DNA of 15,927 nt from Actinomycetota bacterium (lineage in GTDB: Bacteria; Actinomycetota; Acidimicrobiia; Acidimicrobiales; JAMCPL01), in contig JAMCPC010000118.1 in NCBI GenBank assembly GCA_023379725.1, forward strand, positions 1-15,927, written 5' to 3'. Below, one piece after another: positions 7,493-15,288 of this stretch. Numbering within the stretch: the stretch's first letter is position 1; every line of letters begins with the position of its first letter. The notes beneath the pieces are model-generated. The model had not been told where the DNA came from. It made no database searches and was given only the letters and a program-made list of their open reading frames with translations. The translations under genes and the position numbers were made by a program.

Positions 7493-7520
7493 AAGATAGC
7501 AACTTTTAGAGCAATGTCAA
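7493..7520 (-). promoter_or_regulatory. Probable housekeeping promoter of hup
   Basis: On the minus strand, TTGACA (7520-7515) and TATCTT (7498-7493) are separated by 16 nt, close to sigma-70/HrdB consensus. A second TATCTT follows at once (7493-7488). Transcription would start about 30 nt upstream of the hup Shine-Dalgarno. Confidence 0.65.
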
Positions 7521-7735
7521 GTGTTTCTGCAAAAAAATTCCTGAAACCCCTTACGCGTAGTGCATGTGATTGATATTTATAGCCATCTAGCTGGTTATTT
7601 ACATCATCATAATTCAGGTGATGGCTGTGGTCAGAATAGCAAAACACACCTGCCAAATTACCCCGATTTGCTTTTTCGATGTTTAAATTAAAAGCTCCAG
7701 GTGAACTCAGCGTATAATGATGCTGGTGCGGGACA
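7521..7735. other. Divergent intergenic region between hup and the TraG-like gene
   Basis: No convincing gene lies here. A perfect TATAAT at 7713-7718 is 17 nt before the TTG start of the plus-strand ATPase gene and could be its -10, but I see no good -35. A 7-bp inverted repeat (AGCCATC at 7581-7587, GATGGCT at 7620-7626) has a 32-nt loop of unknown meaning. An 86-codon minus-strand frame across the region has no recognisable features and overlaps the hup promoter. Confidence 0.45.
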
Positions 7736-9448
7736 TTGGATAACATAGATAAATCGACAGGTCACAGCTACGCTACTTTAATGGCCATGGTTACGGCGCT
7801 ACATGGCTCTATTTACCTTGGCAACACGGTTGGACAGAATACGCTTGAACAGAACACGTTTTACCGAAACACGCTTGACGACCATATCTATAGCAAACCT
7901 GTATGGACACTACCCAACAGATCTGCCATGGTACTTGGCCCGACAAGGTCAGGCAAATCAAGCTCTATCGTAGTACCATCTATATTAACCACCCCTGGTC
8001 CAGTACTTTCCACATCCACGAAGGATGACATTCTTCGAAGTACTTACCCGATCAGAAAGCAATTTGGGAGATGCTACCTGTATGACCCAAGCGGTACAGT
8101 ACCTGTTCCAGATGGGATGATGCCACTTAAATGGTCACCTCTCCTTGGAGCTGCCGACTGGAATACCGCCTGCATCACCGCTACGGCTATGCGTGAAACT
8201 GCACGCCTTACTCTACCGGGAGCCTCTATGGATACAACAGCCAACGAGTTGCATTGGCATGAACGATCAGCTGCATTGCTGGCTACCTTAATTCACGCAG
8301 CAGCAATCAACGGCTCTACTATGGCAGACGTAGTCGAATGGGTAGATACAAGAAATTGCATCCCAGCGTTAGATATCATTGAACATGCAATTAAAGGCAA
8401 CTCAGCAAGGAGCCTATCGTCACAAGTAGAGCCAGATATAGGACTTACACTCGAGAAGCTGGACAACAAGATAGCTCACGACCTGCTGGTCGGCATCGCA
8501 GGCACCGACCAGAGAGAACTGAGCGGCATTTGGTCTACTACTTCGGGAGCACTAAGCGCATACCGGAGCGCCACCGCTTTGGTCACTACCATGGGTGACA
8601 ACGATACTTTTTTTGACAGTAGTCAATTTATCCAGTCGCCGGACACCATATACATATGCGCGTCCGGGGTAAACCAATCGGCTTACGCTCCTTTGATAGT
8701 AGGGCTTATCTCGTCCATACAAACTGCAAAATATAGCCAAAATACTACATTGGAGCACAAGGGAATTACGTCACCAGATAACATGCAAATACTATTCGCG
8801 CTCGACGAAATCGCCAATATTGCTCCACTCCCCCAGCTCCAATCCCTTGTCAGCGAGGGAACGGGGCAGGGAATAATCACCCTTGCATGTCTTCAGGATA
8901 TGTCTCAAGCACGCACCAGATGGGGAACGGCAGCAAGTGGCTTCCTCTCACTGTTTGGCTATACCGTGATATTACCTGGTATAAAAGACATTGAGACGTT
9001 AAACGCATTGGAAACCCTGGCTGGCAAGCAGCCCACTATAGAACAATCCGTAAGCATGCCGATACCCAGCAGTACATTTCATCAGATCAAGTCGCGATTG
9101 CTGTTCCGTTCGCCTCCTCCGAACACACCCACGATAACGACCTCTACGTCTATACAACCGGTATTACCTGCCGATGCAATATCGCGAGGAAAGCCAGGAC
9201 ATGCACTCGTGGTGGACGAGCACTCACGGTTCAACGTCGTCAAGTTGACTTCGTACTACGATCACGAACCATTCAAATCGGCAATACTGCATACAGAGAG
9301 GTCGACCGGTCTGGAGACTGCCCACAATCAAGAGCTTGGATTACTACATGCTACGAATAACCACACGAAGAGCCGAGATCACCAACACGGGATAGAGAAC
9401 AAAGGTCTCTCAGCTTTGGACATAAATGAAATAAGCCATGAGTTATAA
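7736..9448 (+). CDS. VirD4/TraG-type conjugative coupling ATPase, orphan and lacking membrane segments
   Basis: A 570-residue P-loop ATPase of the type IV coupling protein group, which in conjugation passes DNA-protein substrates to a secretion channel. Walker A is GPTRSGKS (68-75). The family segment LSTSTKDDIL is at 91-100, followed by LYDPSG (115-120). The Walker B and TraM-recognition region is ILFALDEIANIAPLPQL (352-368), then SEGTGQGI and LQDMSQ (388-390 area). VirD4 proteins usually begin with two transmembrane helices. None is visible here, and an in-frame TGA just upstream (7718-7720) excludes an N-terminal extension. Residues 30-49 are four NTxxx pentapeptides. No relaxase, VirB4 or other transfer gene lies within the window. 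The TTG start has a weak ribosome-binding site, and the ATG at 7784 is an alternative. Its role may be an element remnant, or a domesticated DNA-pumping or secretion ATPase. Confidence 0.85.
   Translation: MDNIDKSTGHSYATLMAMVTALHGSIYLGNTVGQNTLEQNTFYRNTLDDHIYSKPVWTLPNRSAMVLGPTRSGKSSSIVVPSILTTPGPVLSTSTKDDILRSTYPIRKQFGRCYLYDPSGTVPVPDGMMPLKWSPLLGAADWNTACITATAMRETARLTLPGASMDTTANELHWHERSAALLATLIHAAAINGSTMADVVEWVDTRNCIPALDIIEHAIKGNSARSLSSQVEPDIGLTLEKLDNKIAHDLLVGIAGTDQRELSGIWSTTSGALSAYRSATALVTTMGDNDTFFDSSQFIQSPDTIYICASGVNQSAYAPLIVGLISSIQTAKYSQNTTLEHKGITSPDNMQILFALDEIANIAPLPQLQSLVSEGTGQGIITLACLQDMSQARTRWGTAASGFLSLFGYTVILPGIKDIETLNALETLAGKQPTIEQSVSMPIPSSTFHQIKSRLLFRSPPPNTPTITTSTSIQPVLPADAISRGKPGHALVVDEHSRFNVVKLTSYYDHEPFKSAILHTERSTGLETAHNQELGLLHATNNHTKSRDHQHGIENKGLSALDINEISHEL
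7823..7882 (+). repeat. Degenerate 15-nt in-frame repeat x4 (NTxxx)
   Basis: The codons encode NTVGQ-NTLEQ-NTFYR-NTLDD at residues 30-49 of the TraG-like ATPase. Each unit is 15 nt and begins AACACG or AATACG. The copies have diverged, so the expansion is older than those in the cyclase or HU tail. Confidence 0.75.
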
Positions 9449-9463
9449 CGGATTTTTCGTATT

Positions 9464-10786
9464 CTAAGAGTGCGCTGGCTGTCTTGCAAATGCCTGTCTC
9501 ATAAACGATCCTGCATCTGCCTTCACCTCTTTGGGTGGATTGTCTTTCAAGAACTCTGCATACTGGGCTGCTGCCTCTGATGCGCTACCTTGATGCAGGT
9601 AAATGGTTCCAAGGTATAGGTGCGGTGCAAACGAACCGGGCGATATTTTCATCGCCTCCTTCACTCTTGCCTCTCCTGCCGCCATCAAAGGGCTATTACC
9701 ACTCAGTACACCCGTTTCGTAGGTAATCCAGCCTGATTCAGAGAGCGCCTGCACCTGGTTTGGATCCATAGCCAGTACGTCATTGTAAAGTTTCAATGCC
9801 GTCACATCGTTACCGGAGTTTTCCGCGGCAGATGCCTGTACCAGCCTCCTCTGTATCTCCTGACCCCTGGAGAGCGATATGTTACCGGTCGCTACTTCGC
9901 CTTGCAATCGTGCATGGAAGGACGAGAAGGCTGCAATCGCCACGGCCACCACTATACATGAAATACCGCCGATAAGAAGTACCTTAGGGTACTTGCGCAC
10001 AATATACCGCATACCTCTACCAGCACTCTCGTTATCATCTTTTATGTCTACTATGTCGCCTCTTGAATCTACTCTTGAATCTCCTGCCACAGCTGCCACA
10101 TCATCTGCCACGCCTGCCACGCCTGCTGGATCATCTCCTGCCACATCTGCCACGCCGCCTACTACACCCATATCGCCGCCCAAATCACCATCTACTGCCT
10201 CTACGCTATTCGATTGACTGTATGTATCTATATCCTGCCTGGCCATCGACCTGCGAAACAATACTACGGCAAGTACCGTTATGGCACATATACCTGCGAT
10301 GGCAGGTAACAGCCAGAGAAGCAATCCTAATCCGCTGGCAGAAGGTGAGAGTAAAATGCTTGGACCATAGCGGTCAACAAGCAAACGTTTCACTTCCGAA
10401 GTGCTCATGCCTGCATGCACATCAGCAGAGACGGCATCCTTTATCTCTATGGCTACAGGCGCATTGGTATCACTGACCGGAATAGTACCTCCACAGCTGT
10501 CGACGTCCGGACAACGTACAATACTATCAATATACGATATACGGGAAGCAATGGTTACAGGTCTGCTGCCATGACCAGCTACGGTAAGATATATACCACC
10601 ACCCGCTACGATCAACAGGAGCATGATCCAGCCAATCCATGGTGTGAACAACCTAATCAGTCTCTTGTCTCCATTGACTTCCTTCTCGAAACTTGAGTCC
10701 GGAGCTTGCGTGTCTATTCGAGTAGTATGGCCAGAGAAGGCTACTTCCTCTTCGACAGTTGGATAATCATTTGCCGGACTATTCAT
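9464..10786 (-). CDS. ccmH: CcmH-like apocytochrome c thiol reductase fused to a CcmI-like TPR domain
   Basis: The last ccm gene. CcmH keeps apocytochrome CxxCH cysteines reduced, and CcmI-type TPRs bind apocytochrome. Numbered from the ATG (440 aa): TM1 about 49-69; a CcmH domain about 80-150; TM2 about 152-177 (GLLLWLLPAIAG); an Ala/Gly/Asp-rich linker 199-250; TM3 about 268-288; and tetratricopeptide repeats about 317-415. The CcmH domain is clear from NAPVAIEIKDAVSADVHAGMSTSEVKRLLVDRYG, a family landmark. The active-site motif is RCPDVDSC (91-98), C-x5-C where the family has LRCxxC. The start is uncertain: the frame opens at GTG 10879, overlapping ccmG, with further GTG codons such as 10831. 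I chose ATG 10786, which leaves a 64-nt gap. The order of domains resembles E. coli CcmH (CcmH plus TPR in one polypeptide). Confidence 0.85.
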   Translation of the reverse strand: MNSPANDYPTVEEEVAFSGHTTRIDTQAPDSSFEKEVNGDKRLIRLFTPWIGWIMLLLIVAGGGIYLTVAGHGSRPVTIASRISYIDSIVRCPDVDSCGGTIPVSDTNAPVAIEIKDAVSADVHAGMSTSEVKRLLVDRYGPSILLSPSASGLGLLLWLLPAIAGICAITVLAVVLFRRSMARQDIDTYSQSNSVEAVDGDLGGDMGVVGGVADVAGDDPAGVAGVADDVAAVAGDSRVDSRGDIVDIKDDNESAGRGMRYIVRKYPKVLLIGGISCIVVAVAIAAFSSFHARLQGEVATGNISLSRGQEIQRRLVQASAAENSGNDVTALKLYNDVLAMDPNQVQALSESGWITYETGVLSGNSPLMAAGEARVKEAMKISPGSFAPHLYLGTIYLHQGSASEAAAQYAEFLKDNPPKEVKADAGSFMRQAFARQPAHS

Positions 10787-10850
10787 CTTATACTCGCTTA
10801 CAAACGCTTCCAGATGCACACTGCCCAGCACGCACTCCCATACACCCCGC

Positions 10851-11633
10851 TCACCGGTGCACACTCCCAGATAGGCCACTCACCGACACAAGAGCATGAT
10901 CGTATGCAGTCTTGGCTCGTAAAAATACCGAGTTCAAAAGCGACAACGTAACTGCCCCATCGATATGCTCTACAATCTTCCCCGAAGGATCGACCAGGAA
11001 CGCCTCCGGTGGACCGGTTACCCCATAATCAACTGCATCCTTACCGGACGAATCAATGACCACCGGCCATGTAATACCTGTTGATTGCATGAAACTAACC
11101 ACAGCAGCCTTTGGGTCGTCAAATGCAACACCTACAAGTGATACTCCCCCGGAACCACGATGCTCCATTGCAAATGTCAGTAGTTGAGGAGACTCTTCCT
11201 GGCAGGGAGGGCACCATGATGCAAAGAAATCCACCAGTACCCAATGGCCTCGATAAGCTGCCCAGGAAAATCGGTATCCGGTAATATTGTTCGATGAAGT
11301 AGCTGATCCACCCGTCTGGAGCAAGCCACCTACTCTATTGGATACCCCTGCTCTGCCAGCTGCACCTGGCTTGCTGGCTGCACTCTGTGAATGCGACGAG
11401 TGACTGGAAGGCTGGGAGACAGCGGTATCATATATCGTGTTTTGGATCACCGTCCCCTGGATGGGGGGAGCCGACTTGCCGAGTAGCGGGGTGTCGGCAA
11501 CAGTTTGAGATGGCGGTACGCGAGTTACAAGTAAAATAACGATACCGATCACAATAACCAACGCTACGATAGACGCAGCGCGAATCGGCTTGTGCTTATC
11601 TGCTCGCGACAAATTCGCCAACCACACCTTCAT
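10851..11633 (-). CDS. ccmG: CcmG/DsbE-type membrane-anchored thioredoxin
   Basis: A thiol-disulfide oxidoreductase on the outer face of the membrane that reduces apocytochrome c or CcmH. From ATG 11633 (260 aa), residues about 18-38 form the membrane anchor. The thioredoxin fold follows from about residue 128, with active site WCPPC at 140-144. GVTGPPEAFLVD near 204-215 is the CcmG form of the cis-proline loop. Between anchor and fold is an atypical Ser/Gly/Ala-rich insertion (about residues 70-118). The gene overlaps the end of ccmF by 38 nt. An upstream TTG at 11639 would add two residues, but the ATG is better. The stop at 10851 lies just before or within the 5' end of ccmH. Position within the operon supports CcmG rather than a general TlpA. 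Confidence 0.92.
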   Translation of the reverse strand: MKVWLANLSRADKHKPIRAASIVALVIVIGIVILLVTRVPPSQTVADTPLLGKSAPPIQGTVIQNTIYDTAVSQPSSHSSHSQSAASKPGAAGRAGVSNRVGGLLQTGGSATSSNNITGYRFSWAAYRGHWVLVDFFASWCPPCQEESPQLLTFAMEHRGSGGVSLVGVAFDDPKAAVVSFMQSTGITWPVVIDSSGKDAVDYGVTGPPEAFLVDPSGKIVEHIDGAVTLSLLNSVFLRAKTAYDHALVSVSGLSGSVHR

Positions 11634-13617
11634 CTGCAAGCACTTTCACATTATGTCCGTCTGTCTCGTTGTCCATATGAGGTACCAAATTTCGCCTACG
11701 AGACTTGCTGTCCAGCAGGGCGATAAGAATGCCTATCACCGCCATAGTCCCTCCCACCCATAGCCACATCACCAAGGGTTGGACAGTGACCCCAAGCGTC
11801 AATTTTCCGTTAGCGTGCTTTGGGAGCGACTCCAGAGTGATATAGACATCTCTAAACGGCCCGGAATCCAGGGCTGGAGTTCCGACCGGCTCTGTAGCCG
11901 AACCAAACCAACTAACACCCGGCTTGTACGGACCATGACCGTCTATAAGCACCAGGGCACCTTCAAAGTGGCTCGCCGGAGTAGAATGCTTGTATTCTCC
12001 CAGGTATTCAACTCTCTGACCTCCGAAAGAGGCGGTAGTCCTCGGAGATAAGGTGACGCTTCCTCTGCTGGCAAAGCCAACCGCAGAGGCAAGGGCAACC
12101 GCTATCAATACCACGCCAATATGAGCAATATGGCCGCCAGTCTCCCTGTCCAACAAAAAACGTAACCAGTTCTTATTGTGAAGCTTTGCAGCTCGCGCCT
12201 GAAGGTACAGTTGACGCCCAGCAGATGCAACCACGAATCCTGCAAGTGCATATACTACGATCAGGGCAACATCATGTACCCCCGCTACTATGCATACCGC
12301 CGCCACTATCACCCCCACCCATGCAGGTACAAGCAACCTGCGTCTGAGTACAGATTTACCCGTTACTCCCCAGGGCATAATAGGAGCAACTCCCATCAGG
12401 ATAAGCAGTACTATAGCAATTGGCATTCCCAGGGTATCAAAATATGGCCCTCCTACCGTGACCTCAGTACCGTGAAATGCCTGATAGAGAAGGGGAAAGA
12501 GAGTACCCAACAGAATAATTCCGCTGAGTAGAGCAAACATGACATTCTGCGTCAATAGCATCCCTTCCCTGGACCTAAAACCACCAGTCAGCCTCCCCGA
12601 CCGCAGAGCATCCCCTCGCCATGCCAACATGGAGATCCCAGTAACAACAGATATGCCCAACAGGATAAGTATGTACACACCAACATCTGACTCGCTGAAA
12701 GCATGTACTGACTCTACGACCCCAGAACGGGTGAGAAAGGTACCTAGAATGGTCAGACAAAATGCCGATATTATCAGGGAAATGGTCCATACACGGTAAG
12801 CACCATTACGCTCAGTAGCCATTGATGAGTGTATGTATGCAGCTCCTACCAGCCACGGGAGCAACGCTGCATTCTCTACTGGATCCCATGCCCAAAATCC
12901 TCCCCAACCGAGTACCAGGTAAGACCACCAAGCACCAAGCATAATACCCGCTCCCAGGCACACCCAGGCAAACATAGCCCACTTACGAGCCTCTATCTGC
13001 CACTTCCCTGCCACATTACCTGTAGCAAGTGCAGCTATGGCATAAGCAAATGGTACGGTAAATCCCACATAGCCCAGATATAGAAGAGGGGGATGGAATG
13101 CCACCAGTATATTATCCTGTAGCAGTGGATTAGGTCCTACTCCATTGACAGGATGCGGCCCGTTGAATACAGCAAATGGATTGGCCGGCCCGATCATCAG
13201 ACCAAAAAAGAATGCCGATACCCCGTAACATACCATCAATACCCATCCATAGAAACCCTGTTCAGCCTGATGCCGGTGCCTGAAAGCTACTACAGCAATA
13301 TAACCAGCCAAGACAAGTCCCCACAACAAGATAGACCCCGCCAACGACGACCACATGCCCGTGATCGTATAGAGCAAGGGGGTCTGTTTGCTGTCTACCT
13401 CTGCTATATAGATTATGGAAAAGTCGTGGGTGAACAAGGCCACTTGCATTGCAATAGTGGCTACTACTGATCCAAGTACCAATATGGCCGCATACAAGGG
13501 CACAGTCTTCAGCAAGCTCGAACGCTTCGTCCAAATTCCCCATGCTGCTACAGCAAAGCCAGCAATCGATGCAACAAAGGCCAGCAATACACCGGAACTA
13601 CCCAGGTTGGCAATCAT
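11596..13617 (-). CDS. ccmF: Cytochrome c heme lyase subunit CcmF
   Basis: A 673-residue polytopic membrane protein that takes heme from holo-CcmE and attaches it to apocytochrome c with CcmH/I. The WWD heme-handling domain is at about 230-252 (WGGFWAWDPVENAALLPW). The four histidines expected from E. coli CcmF are present: periplasmic H175 (AFHPPLLY) and H305 (ESVHAF), and transmembrane H263 (YIHS) and H499 (HIAHIGV). Length is near the family's 620-670. The ATG start is preceded by a weak GGGAT. The gap to ccmE is 31 bp, and the end overlaps ccmG. There are many hydrophobic segments, consistent with about 14-15 helices, and the C-terminal tail is short and charged. Confidence 0.97.
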   Translation of the reverse strand: MIANLGSSGVLLAFVASIAGFAVAAWGIWTKRSSLLKTVPLYAAILVLGSVVATIAMQVALFTHDFSIIYIAEVDSKQTPLLYTITGMWSSLAGSILLWGLVLAGYIAVVAFRHRHQAEQGFYGWVLMVCYGVSAFFFGLMIGPANPFAVFNGPHPVNGVGPNPLLQDNILVAFHPPLLYLGYVGFTVPFAYAIAALATGNVAGKWQIEARKWAMFAWVCLGAGIMLGAWWSYLVLGWGGFWAWDPVENAALLPWLVGAAYIHSSMATERNGAYRVWTISLIISAFCLTILGTFLTRSGVVESVHAFSESDVGVYILILLGISVVTGISMLAWRGDALRSGRLTGGFRSREGMLLTQNVMFALLSGIILLGTLFPLLYQAFHGTEVTVGGPYFDTLGMPIAIVLLILMGVAPIMPWGVTGKSVLRRRLLVPAWVGVIVAAVCIVAGVHDVALIVVYALAGFVVASAGRQLYLQARAAKLHNKNWLRFLLDRETGGHIAHIGVVLIAVALASAVGFASRGSVTLSPRTTASFGGQRVEYLGEYKHSTPASHFEGALVLIDGHGPYKPGVSWFGSATEPVGTPALDSGPFRDVYITLESLPKHANGKLTLGVTVQPLVMWLWVGGTMAVIGILIALLDSKSRRRNLVPHMDNETDGHNVKVLADEGVVGEFVASR

Positions 13618-13648
13618 TGTTTATTCATCCCGATCAGACCCGGGAACA

Positions 13649-14179
13649 TCATGCACGACTACTTGATGCCTGTTTCACGGGAGTATAAGTAGAAGAGTGC
13701 TGAATCATAATACGGTTGGTCCAAAAATAATTGGACTGGAAATGTCCCACCAGGACAACCCTTATCCCCACTTGGAATAGCTGTGGTGGTTGCTCTGCTG
13801 CAAGAACGTTCACGCTATGGCCACCACCCGTTATAGCGAAATCTACACCCGATTGAGTCTTGTGCACACTACCAGGTTTAACTCGCCCCTCAAGACGAAA
13901 AGCGCTGGATCCGAGGGAGTGCTGCTGGGAGAGCGCCTCAGGGACGGTGAGGTAATAATTGAGAGCGCTACCAATAAACTCATAAAGTAGAAAACCTAAA
14001 GCACATAGAAAAACGGTAGCAACCACCGCTACCCTCAAGCGCTTATGGGTGCTCCGGGACCTCCCTGCAGCTTTCCTGCCAGTGGGCTTAGCGTGTATCT
14101 GATCGTTAGATGCCTCCCAAGATATATTTATATCCTCCGGCTGGTCATCCAGCCGCCCTCTTTCCAGCATACCCTTCAC
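13649..14179 (-). CDS. ccmE: Heme chaperone CcmE
   Basis: Binds heme covalently on the outer face of the membrane and hands it to CcmF. Residues 1-46 are a charged cytoplasmic extension longer than usual, with GRKAAGRSRSTHKR just before the membrane. TM helix about 48-66. The OB-fold beta-barrel follows, including LEGRVKPGSV (96-105) and VVLVGHF. The heme-attachment motif HxxxY is present as HSSTY (H161, Y165) in the flexible C-terminal tail. Length 176 is slightly above typical (about 150-160). The GTG start overlaps the ccmD stop in GTGA, so translation is coupled. The sequence is divergent, so the motif and gene order carry the assignment. Confidence 0.92.
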   Translation of the reverse strand: MKGMLERGRLDDQPEDINISWEASNDQIHAKPTGRKAAGRSRSTHKRLRVAVVATVFLCALGFLLYEFIGSALNYYLTVPEALSQQHSLGSSAFRLEGRVKPGSVHKTQSGVDFAITGGGHSVNVLAAEQPPQLFQVGIRVVLVGHFQSNYFWTNRIMIQHSSTYTPVKQASSSRA

Positions 14180-14343
14180 GATGATTCGACCTTCTCATGC
14201 TTCCACGATGAGTCAAACGTACCCTTATTGGAGTCCAAAGACTTAATTGATTTCTCCAATTTGGCTCGCCGGATAATAAGCGTGATCCCGTAAATAAAAA
14301 AGAGCAATAAAGATATTACATATCCTGCATAGATGTATTTCAT
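14176..14343 (-). CDS. ccmD: Small membrane protein CcmD
   Basis: A 55-residue protein, MKYIYAGYVISLLLFFIYGI and onward, with one transmembrane helix at about 6-24 followed by IIRRAKLEK and a hydrophilic, charged C-terminus. CcmD stabilises holo-CcmE release from the CcmABC complex. The short length, the Tyr/aromatic N-terminus, the single helix with a basic following stretch and the position between ccmC and ccmE all fit. Its ATG overlaps the ccmC stop as ATGA, and its TGA overlaps the ccmE start as GTGA, so it is coupled on both sides. The sequence family is poorly conserved, so assignment rests mainly on context. It is easily missed because it is under 60 codons. Confidence 0.85.
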   Translation of the reverse strand: MKYIYAGYVISLLLFFIYGITLIIRRAKLEKSIKSLDSNKGTFDSSWKHEKVESS

Positions 14344-15197
14344 ATGTCACTCCGTACCGTGTTCGCAGGCGCTGTATTAGCTGCCAGTAAGTCATCTACG
14401 CGTATATTTGACTCGGCAATCCTATCGTTTATGGCATCCTCCATCCTTCTCGCCTCCAACTCTTCCCTAATAGCTTCTATCCTATAGCGATTTATAATCA
14501 TCCACAGGCAAAGGAGACCAAAAGCGAGGAACGACAGAGCAAAAGTCATAGCCATGATGCCGTGTATCTGTGAAGAACTTCCCAATAGTACTGTAGCCTT
14601 CTGGTGCAACGTTTTCCACCAAACCATCGTAGACTGGATAAGTGGCACATCTACAAACGCCACCAATGCTACAATGGCGCTACGGCGTGCCCTACGTTCA
14701 GGATCTGCAGTTGACTTTCTTATGGCTATATATCCCAGAAATTCCAGTAGTAGTAACGCAGTCGTGGTAAGGGTTGCGTCCCATGTCCAATACACCCCCC
14801 ATACTGGCCGCCCCCATAAAGATCCTGTCACTATAGTAAGAGCTATGAAAAAGATTCCTGTTTCCACAGAGGCGACCGCGAGTCGATCAAAGAAGGGAGA
14901 GCGAGTCCGCCTCCACAACCATAGTGCACTGGACAACGCTGCCAGTGGAAAGGCTACGTACAAGGCTACTGTTGCAATAGCAGGGTGGATATAGAGCAAC
15001 CTTACAAGATTCCCTTGTACTTTATCCGGTGGAGTGACCCAAATACCCAGGTATACGTCGAGCGCTACTGCTATAGCGGCAGATATGCCAATAGCATCTA
15101 TCCATCTATTTCTCTTGGTGCTCCATTGAGTGAGCCTACCGGTTGTTCCAGCCACCACAGTCGTTCCCCCACCGTCATCGTTATCGCTTATTGTCAT
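14340..15197 (-). CDS. ccmC: Heme exporter subunit CcmC
   Basis: A polytopic membrane protein that delivers heme to CcmE. From ATG 15197 the product is 285 aa. The WWD domain is WGRPVWGVYWTWDAT (128-142). The two periplasmic heme-ligand histidines match E. coli: H71 in LLYIHPA and H198 in WWKTLHQKAT. Six hydrophobic segments are visible. The C-terminal 45 residues are a charged cytoplasmic tail (EELEARRMEDAINDRI), and the N-terminus has a Gly/Thr-rich hydrophilic stretch. I prefer the ATG at 15197 because GAGGAG lies 7 nt upstream (15210-15205), while the in-frame TTG at 15212 lacks such a site. The stop overlaps the ccmD start. Confidence 0.96.
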   Translation of the reverse strand: MTISDNDDGGGTTVVAGTTGRLTQWSTKRNRWIDAIGISAAIAVALDVYLGIWVTPPDKVQGNLVRLLYIHPAIATVALYVAFPLAALSSALWLWRRTRSPFFDRLAVASVETGIFFIALTIVTGSLWGRPVWGVYWTWDATLTTTALLLLEFLGYIAIRKSTADPERRARRSAIVALVAFVDVPLIQSTMVWWKTLHQKATVLLGSSSQIHGIMAMTFALSFLAFGLLCLWMIINRYRIEAIREELEARRMEDAINDRIAESNIRVDDLLAANTAPANTVRSDI

Positions 15198-15288
15198 TGC
15201 CGTTCTCCTCAAAGCTAACTATCTCACATAGTATATTACCTAGTATAGTGTCTACACCATGCAGCCTTCTCTGCACTGCTGGCACCAA
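15198..15288 (-). other. ccmB-ccmC spacer with a short direct repeat
   Basis: The 91-bp gap holds the ccmC Shine-Dalgarno (15205-15210) and a 12-bp-spaced pair of TAGTATA elements at about 15229-15247 on the plus strand. No clear promoter or terminator is seen. The spacing is longer than elsewhere in the operon, where genes overlap, so an internal promoter is possible but unproven. Confidence 0.4.

Noticed and set aside
7486..7746. Minus-strand 86-codon frame between hup and the TraG-like gene
   Set aside because: It overlaps the hup promoter and start of the ATPase gene, and has no motif, good ribosome-binding site or family resemblance.
9449..9463. Terminator between the TraG-like gene and ccmH
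   Set aside because: The gap is 15 bp with a short T-run but no hairpin.
15212..15212. TTG at 15212 as the ccmC start
   Set aside because: The ATG at 15197 has a GAGGAG 7 nt upstream, and the TTG would lie inside that site region.
15229..15247. TAGTATA direct repeats as a promoter of ccmC
   Set aside because: No -35/-10 pair with acceptable spacing could be found; kept only as a note in the spacer entry.
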